A DNA stretch of 64,000 nt, from assembly GCF_030272615.1 (NCBI RefSeq), contig NC_081412.1:691000083-691064082 (forward strand), read 5' to 3'. Of the stretch, positions 32,158-43,866 are shown piece by piece; position 1 is the first letter of the stretch; the number at the start of each line of letters is the position of its first letter. Position numbers and translations under genes: made by a program. The notes beneath the pieces are model-generated. The model was not told the DNA's origin, made no database searches, and saw only the letters and a program-made list of their open reading frames with translations. This DNA comes from Cryptomeria japonica. Lineage: Eukaryota; Streptophyta; Pinopsida; Cupressales; Cupressaceae.

Positions 32158-34714
32158 TGTTGAACACAGAGTGCCACTAAGAGGGGGGTAAATCAGTGGT
32201 TCCTAAACTTTTTGACCTTTCAAAGAAGCTTCAGAATACTTGTTAATAATTTAAGCACTAAACGATCAAACCAGTAAAGCAGGAAGGAAGGCCAAAGAGA
32301 TCAAGCATACAAATGCAACACACAACACCATATGTACAAGGAAAAATCAATATGGGAAAAAACTCGGTGAGAAAAGTTGTTGGAGACTACTGCTCCAATC
32401 CAACCTCATAGGTAAAACACTAGATTACAAATATTTTAGCGCACCAAGCTCTAACTTGGTGATGTATATTGAAATACAATTAAGGCTTCTTGTTGCAAAT
32501 GAATTCTGCAACTCTTGAGAAAATATTTTGTTGTCAGTTGAAAATCTTTTCTCCTCCACTGAATCTCACACTACCCATTGTGAGATTGCTATCTCCAATT
32601 CTTGGCCTCTATTATCACTATTTCTTTCAAACAGTCCCACCACACACTGTCTCACACCTGGATGATGCCTTCCTCTACTACACCTTGCCAGTTTTTCTCA
32701 ACTGTGAAACTACAGTTATACCGGTACTCAATCACTACCGGTTAAACCCTCTCACCGGTTTTCTTGCTCACTTACTCTGCAACATTCTTATAATAAGTTC
32801 TAAGGCCAACAATTCTTCTTTGCACTTGGGTGAACTCACAAAGTTGGTTCCCACTTTTTGGTACGTCCTGATTTTTGTTGAAATCATACATTTTTTAGAA
32901 ACTATAATGATTTAAGCTTTAAGAGGTCCCATTTGAAGTAATTAATTGAAGAGAGTTAAATCAAAGGCTCTTAGATCAAAATTTCTTGGATAGAACCTCT
33001 CTACTTCTAAATCATACTTGCAATGGAGTCTCCTTTGCGTCTATCAAATGCTGATAAAAAACCAATTTTACATTAGCTTTTGGGGGGTCAAACTAATTCA
33101 TTTAAAAGTTTTTTTTTTTAGGTATTTATTCCTTATTATAAGCTTTCCAAATAGTATAACTTTTAATATATTTAATTTCATTAATATATTTTTATTTTAT
33201 TTCTTATGAATGTAGGTTTTTCACCGAACATGAACTTCTTTGTTCAATGCATTGGGAAAAATAGTAAACTAATTCAAAAAAAATCTGAAAAATATCTATG
33301 CACTAGGTATTGGTGTTTTCTTTCTATAAAATAAAATAAAATTGAATTTTGATATATATAGAACAAGTTATGTGTTCAAACGTATACCTATATCTGAATT
33401 ATAATTAGTCGATCTTCAAAACTTAATAAAATGAAAAATATTCAACATATCACTATCAAACCAACTACATGCCCTGGGTATTGATGTTACAAACAAAAAT
33501 TCAAAAGAATTAAGTTTTAATCATTTATAGAAAAAAATTTATGCATTTCAGGATACATGTCAATCTTAAAAAATGTTGTGTTGTAAAAAACTACTTTTTG
33601 AGGGAGATGGAAAAATCAATAAAATTTTATTCAAACACATTTGAAAAAAACATATTTAGAATCTACAAACAAGATGCTAAAAATCATTAGTTTATATCAT
33701 CTTCAAATTCTTAACAGTTTAAAAGTTATAGGTGTCGGAAAGTGAAGGTTTTTTTCAAAATATTCATCTAAGTGTCAAAGTTGGTCAAAAAGTGGGAACC
33801 AGTATTGTGAATTCACCCACTTAATCTCTCTTTTCTCTTCTTCTTCCCTGCAGCATCAACATGCTCTATCTCGAGCTCATATATTTATCACCATGGTTTC
33901 TCGCCAAGAAGCAATTCAAATTCAAAGCAGTTAGGGTTTCCTTTTCTCGACACAATCTTCATGAGATCTGATCCAGTCTGTCTTGGGTCGATCACCTATA
34001 CTCCAAGGATGCATCTTTACACATTTCCATTACCCAATGCATACTTGCAAAAGATAGCAATTACGTACAATATTTCCTACCTTGAAATCTGTCGACTCAT
34101 AAAACACTTAGTTGTTTCCTTTTTGAGGTCTTCTTGCAATCGGATTTCCTTTGCATTGATCCAAGCACCAACTGCTCCCTGATCTTCCTCTATTATCCTT
34201 TCTTCCTTGAGCCGAATCAGTCAGTTACAATCCCATGATTTGTGGTTGTTTCATTAATGCCGACTAGTTGTTTCAACAACCACATCGATGGATGCTTCAC
34301 CGAACTCTACATGTTTGCCACCTTAGCTCCACATGGCATCACAACAGTTAATCACTTATCTCATTGACACATAGTTAGTTCATAACTGATCATTCAATAA
34401 ACTCATACCAGTACATCCATTTACCGGTGAGACTTTCTTCTGCTAAGCGCCAGTGCACACTTCACCAGTAACACATATAACTTTATCATTCTACCTCTTC
34501 AAAAAAAATAGGCAGTTAACCTTCAGACCGGTGTATTTCTCTATTGGCTATTACTCAACAATTTAATATGTACACAGTCTTCATCTTGGTTTATGCCAAG
34601 TACTAGTAATCCTTCATTCTGTTTTCTCACTCTCATGTGTATTGCCATCATACCGGTCACTCCTTCGTTCTTACCAGTTGACATTAATGACAACTTAATG
34701 CCAAAATGCAAACA
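32158..34714 (-). repeat. Copia-A 3' LTR with internal TIR-M insertion
   Basis: Without the 991-bp insertion at 32828-33818 its length (about 1560 bp) agrees with the other LTR (1601 bp). Motifs ACCGGT and ACCGGTT recur in its second half. Confidence 0.9.
32828..33818. mobile_element. TIR-M: non-coding DNA transposon-like insertion (991 bp)
   Basis: The ends are inverted: the left starts GGGTGAACTCACAAAGTTGG and the right end, reversed, reads GGGTGAATTCACAATACTGG; both continue TTCCCACTTTTTG. The empty site is seen in the other LTR at 40850-40870 (TTTGCACTTAATC), which proves an insertion. The flanking duplication is ACTT, or CACTT if one C is assigned to the target. It has no transposase; the interior is AT-rich. 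The 4-5 bp duplication does not decide the superfamily. Confidence 0.85.
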
Positions 34715-34715
34715 A

Positions 34716-34862
34716 TCTCCCCCTTTGGCATTGATGTCAACTTATCCCAAGACACTTCATAATGGAACATTTCTCCCCCTTTGACACAATGACAAAGGGT
34801 ATTGTTTACTCCCCCTTTGATCCATACTGAGCTCCCCCTTTGATTGCTATCAACTCCCCCTT
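34716..34862 (-). promoter_or_regulatory. Five polypurine-tract motifs before the Copia-A 3' LTR
   Basis: On the minus strand AAAGGGGGAG-type tracts lie at 34716-34726 (adjacent to the LTR), 34772-34782, 34809-34818, 34832-34841 and 34854-34862. Only the first is in the normal position. Copia-B also has several. Confidence 0.7.
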
Positions 34863-34915
34863 AGCCACATAAATCCTTTCTAGGTAGATGACACAACTCC
34901 CAACTTGTGTCAGAG

Positions 34916-35413
34916 TTACTCAAAAGTGCTTACCGGTAATGGTTTGGTGAAAATGTCTGCCACATGTTCTTTGGTTGGGACATAATCCATCCTCACCTCC
35001 CGTCCTTCAACCTTCTCTCTGAGAAAATGATACTTGATAGCAATGTGCTTTATTTTGGAATGCATCACCGAATTCTTTGCTATGTTGATTGCACTCGAAT
35101 TATCACACTGGATCACATGTATGTCTTTGAGGGTCTACTTCATCCAAAGCACTTGAGAGAAGAATGTAGCAGAAACAATGTATTCAGCTTCAGCAGTAGA
35201 TAGAGAGACTGAGTCTTGCTTCTTGCTATGCCATGAGACCAACTGGTCACCTAGAAAGAATGCACCACCACTTGTGCTCTTCTGATCATCAATGCAACCT
35301 ACCCAATCAACATCAGTGTATGCTTTCAAGATAAAATCTCCTTGTTTAGGATACCATAATCCATAACTGAGTGTCACTTGTAGGTACCTAAAGATTCTGC
35401 TTATAGAATTCAT
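34916..35413 (-). pseudogene. Copia-A RNase H
   Basis: Copia-type RNase H follows RT. Motifs are LKAYTDVDWVGCIDD (first Asp), STSGGAFFLGDQLVSW, LSTAEAEYI (Glu) and, after a frame break near 35117, IQCDNSSAINIAKN (second Asp), then KHIAIKYHFLREKV and the usual C-terminal VPTKEHVADIFTKPLP. The protein would end at about 34916. Confidence 0.9.
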
Positions 35414-35434
35414 ATGTCACTACTTAGGTGCAGC

Positions 35435-36454
35435 TTGGAATCTGGCCACCATGCATACTGCCCGTACTATATCCGTTCTAGAAGCAGTTAGTTACAATAC
35501 ACTACCTATCATGGATCTATATAGAGTCTCATCCACCACCAATGATTCATCATTCTTTCTCAATTTACTGTTGGTCACCATGGGAGTACTTACCGGTTTA
35601 CAATCTTCCAGTTGGAATTTCTTCAACATCTCCTTTGCATACTTTATTTTTTAGATAAAGATTCCTTTATCTTGCTGTAATATCTACAAACCAAGGAAGT
35701 ATGTCAATTCACCAAGCATTGACATCTCAAATTTTGACTGCATCTGATCAATAAATTCTTTGTAGAGGGTGTCCTTGTTGCTTCCAAAGATAATGTCATC
35801 TACATACACAACCACAATTATCATGTGGTTCCCATCTTTCTTTATGTACAAATTGCTATCAGCACTTCCCTATTTGAATCCCTGCTCCTTCAAGTACTGA
35901 TCTAATCTTGAATGCCATGCTCTATCAGCTTCCTTTAGACCATACAAGGCCTTCTTCAACCAGCACACAAATGTCACATCATCATGTAGAAGAAACCCTT
36001 CCGATTGCTCCATGTACACTTCTTCTTCCAAGTTTCCATTTAGGAAGGCATATTTTACATCCATTTGGTATACTTTATAACCCTTGTAGGCAAAGAAGGA
36101 TAGAAACATTCTAACTGCTTCCAATCTAGATATCGCTGCAAATGTTTCTTCAAAGTCAATCCCCTCTACCTGAGAGTATCCTTTCCACACCAGTCTAGCT
36201 TTATGCCTAACAATCTTACCTTGTTCATTCATCTTATTCCGGTAGACCCATTTTGTGCCAATGATGTTCTTTTCTTTCAGTCTAGGGACTAATTCCCAAG
36301 TCTTGTTCTTCTCAATCTGTTGTAGTTCTTCTTCCATAGTATCCATCCACTCTTGTCTTCTGCTAGCCTCATTGAATGTTTTGGGTTCAACTTCAGTCAT
36401 GAGGCAAAGGTTGACTTGTTCATCATTCCGGGCAAGTCTTCTTCTAGTTTGCAC
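35435..36454 (-). pseudogene. Copia-A reverse transcriptase (RVT_2), interrupted
   Basis: An open part at 35870-36454 holds [60 protein letters not shown] and [14 protein letters not shown]. After a TAG near 35867 the reading continues with ADSNLYI and the catalytic VVYVDDIIFG near 35790, then FEMSMLGELTYFLGL and another TAG. The family form is DVKSAFLNG; here Ser is Tyr. It is a clear copia RT, no longer translatable as one protein. Confidence 0.9.
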
Positions 36455-36724
36455 ACCATCACTCTTATTTCCTAGAATTTTCTCTTCCAGGTGATTCAGT
36501 TGTACATACCAGTTGGGAGCCTTCTTGGATGCTTCCTCTAGTTCAATGTCTGACTGAGATTCATCATCTTCATCACCTAAATTATCATACCAGTTAACCT
36601 ATGATTGAAATCCTTTGTGCATATCCTCATCAACTTTTACATGCACGCAGCCAATGACTCTTCTTAGTCTTTTGTTGTAGCATTTATAGGCCTTGTTGTT
36701 AGATGAGTAACCAAGGAAGATTAC

Positions 36725-38200
36725 TTAATCACTCCTAGAGCCAAAACTTCCTATTCCATCCATATCTTTCTTGATGAAGCACTTGCTTCCACATACCTTG
36801 AAGTATTTGACTGATGGCTTCCGATCATACCATAACTCATAAGGTGTCATTTTGTTGTTTGTTCTTAATTGAACCCAGTTCAAAGTATATGCAGCAATAT
36901 GAACAGCTTCCTTCCAGTGTGTGTCTAGTAGATTGGCCTCATTTAACATGGTTCTAGCCATCTCCTTGACTATCTTGTTCTTCCTTTCTACCACACCATT
37001 TTGTTGTGGTGTCCTAGGAGTTGAGTATTGCCTTCTAATTCCATGTTTTTCACAATAATCCTCAAATTCATTTGATGTAAGCTCTCCACCCCGATCTGAT
37101 CTTAGGCATTTTAACTTGCACCCACTTTCTTTCTCCACCATTTTCCTAAAGATCTTGAATCTTTCAAATGCTTGTGATTTATCTTGCAGGAAGTTGACCC
37201 ATGTCATTCTTGAGTAGTCATCAATAAAGAGCATAAAGTATCTTTCTCCTGCAAGTGCTCTTGTCCTAGTTGGACCGCACAGATCTGTATGCACAATTTC
37301 AAGTGGTCTTGAGGTGTTGTGCTCTTTTGTCTTGAAGCTCACCTTAGTTTTCTTACCTTTCAGACATTCATCACAAAATGTGCTTACCGGTTTGAAGATG
37401 GGTGGAATATTCTTCACATGCCCCTTTCTGCTTACTGCAACTAGGTTATCAAAGTTTATGTGGCCTAATCTTTGGTGCCACAACCAACTTTCATCTACTT
37501 GTCCTAACATACATTGCGACTCATAGAATTCCTTCAGATTATAAACATTTCTATATGTTCTCTTTCCTTCTGCCACAACTTGACTGGTATTGTCTTTCTT
37601 TATCTGGCAACCGGTTGAGTCAAAGGTGAATTTGTAACCTTTGTCACACATCTGACTCACACTCAGTGGATTGTGCTTAAGGCCTTCCACATAATATACA
37701 TCATGTGCTTTCAATTTTCCATCAATACTTAGAGTGCCTTTTCCCTTTATTTTGATGGAAGAGTTGTATCCAAACCTTACTGAACCACCATTCCAGTCTT
37801 CAAGTTTGATGAGTTTCCTTTTGTCACCAATCATGTGGTTGGAGCAACCACTATCTACAACCCATAGATTTTTCCTTTTAGCATGTAAGGCAGTCTGCAC
37901 TATGAGACTTGATTCTACCTTTTCTTTCTCAAACCATACCGATTTGTTTTCCTTCTTCTTATCAGCTGCTATAATGTGCTCAGATTCAGTTACCGGTTCT
38001 TGATCAGGATTTGTCTTCTTCTGCTTGATCTTTTGGTTTTTACACAACTTTGCTATGTGTCTAAACTCTTGACAGTTATAGAATTTTACATCTTCATATA
38101 AGGGAACATCCTTAAAATTATTGTGGGGTATCGGTTTATTCTTCCTACATTCAAAACTCTTATGACCATATCCATTGCACTGATAGCAGACAACATTCAT
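36725..38200 (-). pseudogene. Copia-A zinc knuckle, protease and integrase (491 codons open)
   Basis: The start at 38200 opens with a CCHC knuckle (CYQCNGYGHKSFEC, residues 5-18). A second knuckle near residue 40-54 has lost its first Cys (FYNCQEFRHIAKLC). The protease active site is LWVVDSGCSNHM near residue 115. The pre-integrase/HHCC block is WLWHQRLGHINFDNL and FCDECLKGKKTKV. The integrase core has Asp in HTDLCGP, Asp in LRSDRGGELTSNEF and Glu in PQQNGVVERKNK, with a normal DDE layout, then TPYELWYDRKPSVKYFKVCG. A stop at 36725 ends the open frame in the post-integrase region. It is the longest intact pol segment in the window. Confidence 0.9.
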
Positions 38201-38233
38201 ATAACAGAGTGCATTAAATGGATTTATACTTTA

Positions 38234-39076
38234 TTAACTCATAGAGGGCTTATTGATTAATCTACAGTCAACCATTTTATGCCCAAATTTGTTACACTGG
38301 TAATAGTAACCATGAAATTTTGAAACATACTGGTTAGGTTTCCTTGGTCCTGAATGGGACTGCCTCATTGGGGGTCTTCCCTTCATGTTGTTGAATCTAG
38401 TGAAACCTTCATGATCAACCCTTGTATTTCTCCTTGGATCTGCATGTTGATACAAGAAGTGTGGCCTCCGGTTCATTGCTATATATTTATTTGAATGGCG
38501 ATTTCCAACAACATCTGCATATGTCTTTTTGTAAGTATCCTTGCCTACAGTGAATGTCTTATTTTCTTCACCTTCAAAAGAAGAGGTGAACTTTATTTCT
38601 TTGTCAGATTTATCTTTGTGGTTTGAACTTTGACCTACTTCAAATCCTAAACCACCAGTCTCTTTGGATTGCTTCTGTTTGTTCAACATCTTGTCTAAGG
38701 CCTCGGTGTTGCCTTCATATTTGCTCCTTATTTTTATTTATTCCTTACTTTATTCAAGATCCTTTCTAAGCTTCACTATCTCTACTTCCAACTCTTGATT
38801 CTCCTTTTCCTTCTTTGTCAGATCAGAGGATGTAGGTTCACATATCCTCTTAGTTTCTTCCAGCTGCAATTTCAAGTCAGATATAACTTGACTGGACTCA
38901 TCCAAGGATTGCTTCAAGAGATATTGTTCATCTACTGCAAAAAGCTTGACCTTTTTGATTTCTCTTCTTGTTTTTCTCAATTCCTCAAGAGCACTGATAA
39001 GTTCAACTTCCAAGTCCACTTCAACTTCAATATCCTCCCCTTCCTCATCTTTATCAACTATTTCACCAAGTGCCAT
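38234..39076 (-). pseudogene. Copia-A gag middle region: coiled coil and degenerate knuckle
   Basis: 38750-39076 (108 codons) is strongly charged and heptad-like (LEELRKTRREIKKVKLFAV, NQELEVEIVKLRKDLE), so a coiled coil is likely. 38234-38689 is basic and ends in GYYYQCNKFGHKMVDC, a CCHC knuckle with the first Cys replaced by Tyr. They lie between gag and the protease frame and probably belonged to one long gag. Confidence 0.78.
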
Positions 39077-39175
39077 GAAGAGATTGACTTTTCTATAATT
39101 CTCATGGTAATCATCTTGTGATGCATTTTCTTCATCTCTTGTATCATCCTCAATAGTATATAGGTTGTTCTAATT

Positions 39176-40111
39176 CTAGTAGCCTCTCCTTCGTTGTCGG
39201 TAGTCATTTCTTTCTCTATCTTTGCCAGCAGATTTTTTGAACTCTCTTGACTCATCTCCACCAGTTTCTTTGTGAGGACAATTTACAGCAAAGTGTCTGA
39301 CCTTCTCATAGTGGAAACATTTAAGTGATATCTTTCCTTTATATCGGTTGGATCCTCTTTTGAGCTTCTTGACAAATTTTTCTAATTCTGCATCATAATC
39401 TTCACTGGATTCTTTATGAGTAGCTTCTTCTTTCCCTTTTTTGGTGATGTTGAATGCTGCTTCTTTCCTTAAGGAAGTATCACTGGTTGTTCTCATCTCA
39501 TAGGCTATCAGTGAGCCAAATAACTCATCCATTGTAAAAGTGTTCAGATCCTTGGCTTCTTCTATGGAAGACACCCTAGTATCATACTTGGGTGTGAGAG
39601 ATCTAAGTACCTTCTTGACAAGAATCTCATCTGCAATCTCTTCTCCAAGTCCTCTGATGGTGTTCATAGTTTCATCAAATCTGTGAAGATAGTCTACAAT
39701 CTTTTCATCATCTTTCATCTTGATGCTTTCAAGTTTTCCCCTTAGTGCTTGTAGCTTGGCCTCTTTGACTTTTGCATCTCCTTCAAACAACCTCTGTAAT
39801 TTATCCCAAGTCTACTTTGTTCAAACACAATGCATGACTTTGACAAACTCATTGTCAATTAGCCCACTCAAGATAGCATGTTTGGCCTTTGCATTGTTCT
39901 CATACTCCTTTTTGGCATCCAGATCAGTGGGAGGAACACTAGGAACAACATACCCATTCTTGACAGACATCCACTCATCAAAACCTAGGGAGGAAATATA
40001 GGTCTCCATTCTTCTTCTCCATAAGGCATAGTTGGATCCATCTAACATGGGGGCTTTTGAGGAAGTAAACTCATTTCTTTCCATTGTGTTCAAATTCCAT
40101 AATCTACCCAA
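39176..40111 (-). pseudogene. Copia-A gag N-terminal part
   Basis: 40111 down to 39821 begins MGRLWNLNTMERNEF and holds LDGSNYALWRRRMETYISSL, a typical copia gag start; the ATG at 40084 (MERNEF) is an alternative. After stops near 39820 the UBN2-type gag region continues at 39176-39790: LQALRGKLESIKMKDDEKI, VDYLHRFDETMNTIRGLGEE, TMDELFGSLIAYEMR. The knuckle CFHYEKVRHFAVNC has lost its second Cys. Confidence 0.88.
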
Positions 40112-40133
40112 GGTTTAAAGATAACCAAGAACC

Positions 40134-40149
40134 TAGGCTCTATACTAAT
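40134..40149 (-). promoter_or_regulatory. Copia-A primer-binding site (degenerate)
   Basis: On the minus strand the LTR end is followed by ATTAGTATAGAGCC, a decayed form of the initiator-Met site TGGTATCAGAGC. Confidence 0.6.
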
Positions 40150-41750
40150 TGTTGAACACATATTACCACTGAGAGGGGGGTGAATAAGTGGTTCCTAAAC
40201 TTTTTGGCCTTTCAAAGCAGCTTCAGAATACTTGTTAATAATTTAGGCACTAAACGATCAAACTGATAAAGCAGGAAGGAAGGCCAAAGAGATCAATCAT
40301 ACAAATGCAACACACAACACCAGATGTATGAGGAAAACCCAATATGGGAAAAACCTCGGTGAGAAAAGTTGCTAGAGACTACTGCTCCAATCTAGTCTCA
40401 TAGGTAAAACACTGGATTACAAATATTTTAGGGCACCAACCCAAGGAGCACCAACCCCTACACCAAGCTCAAACTTGGAGATGTATATTGAAATACAATT
40501 TAGATATAGTTAAGGCTTCTTGTTGCAAATGAATTCTGCAACTCTTGATCAAATATCTTGTTGTTGGTTTACAGTCTTTTCTCCTCCACTGAATCTCACA
40601 CTACCAATTGTGAGATTTCTATCTCCCATTCTTGGCCTCTATTATCACTCTTTCTTTCTCATAGTCCAACCACACACTATGTCACACCTGAATGCTACCT
40701 TCCTCTACTACACCTTGTCGGTTTTGCTTAACTGTGAAACTACAGTTATACTGGTACTCAATCACTACCAGTTAAACCCTCTCACCGGTTTGCTTACTCA
40801 CTTACTCTGCAACTTTCTTAGAATAAGTTCTAAGGCCAACAATTCTTCTTTGCACTTAATCTCTCTTTTCTCTTCTTCTTCCCTGCATCATCAACTTTCT
40901 CTGTCTCGAGCTCATATATTTATCACCATGGTTTCCCACAAAGAAGCAATTCAAATTTAGAGCAGTTAGGGTTTCCTTTTTCCAACGCAATCTTCATGAG
41001 ATCCGATCCAATCTATCTTGGGTCGATCACCTATACTCTAGGGATGCATCTGTACACATTTCCATTACCCAATGCATACTTGCAAAAGATAGCAATCACG
41101 TACAATATTTCCTACCTTTAAATCTGTCAACTCATAAATCACTCAACTGTTTCCTTTTCGAGGTCTTCTTGCAATCGGATTTCCTTTGCATTGATCCAAG
41201 AACCAATTGCTCCCTGATCTTCCTCTATTATCCTTTCTTCTTTGAGTCACATCAGTTAGTTACAATCTCATGATTTGTGGTTGTTTCATTAATGTCGACT
41301 AGCTGTTTCAACAACCACGTCGATGGAGGCTTCACCAACCTCTACATATTTTCCACCTCAACTCCACATGGAATCACAATGGTTAATCACTTAGCTCACC
41401 GACACACAATCAGTTCATACTTGATCAATCAACAAACTCATACTGGTACATCCATTTACTGGTGAGACCTTCTTCTTCTACTAACCGGCAGCGCACACTT
41501 CACCGGTAACACATCTAACTTTATCATTCTACCTCTTCAACAAAAATAGGCAGTTAACCTTAAAACTGATGTATGTCTCTACCGGTTGTTACTCAACATG
41601 TTAATATGTGCATAGTATTCATCCCGGTTTATGCCTTACCAGTAAGCCTTCATTCTATTTTCTCACTCTCATGTGAATTGCCATCATATCGGTCACTCCT
41701 TCGTTCTTACCGGTTGACATCAATGACAAATTAATGCAAAAATGCCAACA
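40150..41750 (-). repeat. Copia-A 5' LTR (1601 bp)
   Basis: It starts TGTTGAACACA and ends CCAACA, followed by TSD GATAG. It shows the empty TIR-M site near 40857. ACCGGT-type words recur. Confidence 0.92.
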
Positions 41751-41755
41751 GATAG

Positions 41756-43866
41756 CACTTGAATTATCACAATATATAGCATTAGCCACATCATAAACAA
41801 CTCTGATATCCTTCAAGATTCACTTCATCCAAATTACCTAAGTATAGTTGCTACCAGTAGTAATGTATTCAACCTCTACAGTAGATAAGAAAATAGCATT
41901 TTGCTTCTTGCTCATCCATGAAACCAATCTCTTTCCCAAGAAAAATGCACCACCACTAGAACTATTTTGGTCATCAACATCACTTGCCCAATCAGCATCA
42001 ATAAAAGCACTCAAATTAAAGTCATCATCTTTAGGATACCACAAACCAAAAGCAACTGTCCCTTTCAAATATTTAAAAATCCTTTTCATAGCTACAGCAT
42101 GAGATTCCTTAGGATCAGCTTGAAATCTAGCAACATGACATACAACATTCATTATATTTGGCCTATTTCGAGTCTAATAAAGAAATACACCAATCATAGA
42201 TTTGTATCTAGTTTGATTTTCTTTCAGAGAATCATCATCTTTAGTCAACTTACATCTGGTCACCATAGGAGTACCAACTGGATTTGCATCATCCAAACCA
42301 AACTTCTTCAAAAATTCTTTCACATAATTAGACTAAGATATAAAAAATGCCTTTACCTGACTAAGAAATTTTCAATCCCAAAAATAATTTTATATCACCA
42401 ATCATAGACATTTCAAACTCATTTTGCATATCATCAGCAAACTTCTTGCACAAACTATCATCTCCACTAAAAAAAATATCATCAACAAATACCTCAATAA
42501 TCAAAATGTTTTCATGATCGATCTTGAAGTATAAATTACTATCAATAGTACCTTTATTGAATGCAAGCTTCATCAAATACCAGTCCAATCTGGCATACCA
42601 AGCTTTGGGGGCTTTCTTGAGTCCATGCAGTGCTTTCTTTAATCTGCAAACCATGTCCTTTTCATATGTCAACTGAAATCCATCTGGTTCCTCAATATAG
42701 ACTTCTTCTTCTAGCTCGCCATTAAGAAAGGTTGACTTGACATCCATCTAATAAACTTTAAAATCTTTGTAAGCAGCATAAACAAGAAATAATCTAACAG
42801 CTTCAATTCTAGCTACCAGAGCAAAAGTCTTCTCAAAATCAATACCTTCCATCTGAGAATATCCCTTACAAACAAGTCTAGCTTTAATCCTAACCACTTC
42901 ACCTTGTTCATTCAATTTATTTCGGAACACCCATTTAGTTCCAATTACATTCTTATCTTAGGTCAAGGAACAAGAATCCATGTATTGGTCTTTTCAATTT
43001 GATTCAATTCTACTTCCATTTCTTTAACCCCATTTTTATTCTTACAAGTTTCATCAACATCCTTAGTATCTTAGAAATCAAGCAATACTCTTCGGCATTT
43101 CTTCTCCTAGTCATTACACCTTTATTCTTATCACCTATAATCTGATAATCTAAATGATTCAATCTTACATACGTGGGAGTCTTATGGTTTTCTTGATTTC
43201 TGGACTCTTGAACTCTTTCTTCTGCACTAGCACTTGCATCTTCTCCTTCATTCATAGGATTTTATGGAACACTCTAAATTTGATTATGGGTCTGCACTTG
43301 CTTTCTTTAATCTTAATTGACATCCTGATCATTTGAATCATATCCGCAAGATTTGATTTATCTTTCATTACATTCATCAACTTTCACATTAGCACTCTCA
43401 ACTATCTTCCTCAATCTCTTGTTATAACACTGGTAGGCTTTTCTTTTAGTAGAATAATCAAGAAAGATTCCTTCATCACATCTAGCATCAATTTTTCCTA
43501 GATCTTCATCTCTTCTGATGTAGCATTTACTTCCAAAAATATTGAAATATCTAACTGTAGCAGCATGACCAAACCATAACTCATATGGAGTCTTAACAAT
43601 ATCACCTTTGATATGCACCTAGTTAAGAGTATATACAACAATACTCATAGCTTCTCTCCAATAAATATGCAGAACATTTCTTTCAATCATCATGGTTCTA
43701 GCAGCTTCTTGAATTGTCTTATTCTTTCTCTCCACAACACCATTCTGTTGAGGGGTCCGCGGAGCATATAACTGTCTTTTAACTCCATGCTCTTCACAAA
43801 AAGCATTAAACTCATCGGAAGTGAATTTACCACCTCTGTCAGATCTCAGACACTTCAACTTTAGTC
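41756..43866 (-). pseudogene. Copia-B integrase, RT and RNase H (decayed)
   Basis: From right to left: integrase from KCLRSDRGGKFTSDEF with PQQNGVVERKNKTIQE (43619-43866), then TPYELWFGHAATVRYFNIFG (43358-43618), a linker with NHLDYQIIGDKNKGVMTRRR (43010-43255), RT with [20 protein letters not shown] (42748-42930), DVKSTFLNGELEEEVY and VFVDDIFFSG (42361-42747), and RNase H with SAFIDADWASDVDDQNSSSG (41838-42152). The catalytic motif is FVDD instead of YVDD. Stops and frame changes separate the parts. The integrase is cut by Gypsy-C at 43866, removing its N-terminus. Confidence 0.88.

Larger units (their letters stand above)
32158..41750 (-). mobile_element. Copia-A: complete, decayed Ty1/copia element
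   Basis: LTRs start TGTTGAACACA and end AAACA/CCAACA on the plus strand (32158-34714 and 40150-41750); the perfect TSD GATAG is at 32153-32157 and 41751-41755. On the minus strand: primer-binding site, gag with several zinc-binding motifs, protease, integrase, RT, RNase H, polypurine tracts. The order protease-integrase-RT-RNase H is that of Ty1/copia. LTRs differ at many places, so it is older than Copia-F and LARD-G. Its 3' LTR carries TIR-M. It sits inside Copia-B, a related element. Confidence 0.92.
1..43866 (-). mobile_element. Copia-B: oldest Ty1/copia element, base of the nest, split into pieces
   Basis: Pieces at 1-760, 31348-31636, 31637-32157 and 41756-43866 join into one copia element read on the minus strand once the younger insertions are removed. 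The clearest proof is at the Copia-A insertion: the RNase H codons before 41756 continue in frame into the codons ending at 32157 across one copy of GATAG. The order on the minus strand is integrase, RT, RNase H, polypurine tract, 3' LTR. Gag, protease and the 5' LTR are absent because Gypsy-C entered the integrase at 43866; they should lie beyond the other end of Gypsy-C. The 3' LTR runs off the left edge of the window. No stretch of this copy can encode a working protein. Confidence 0.85.
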
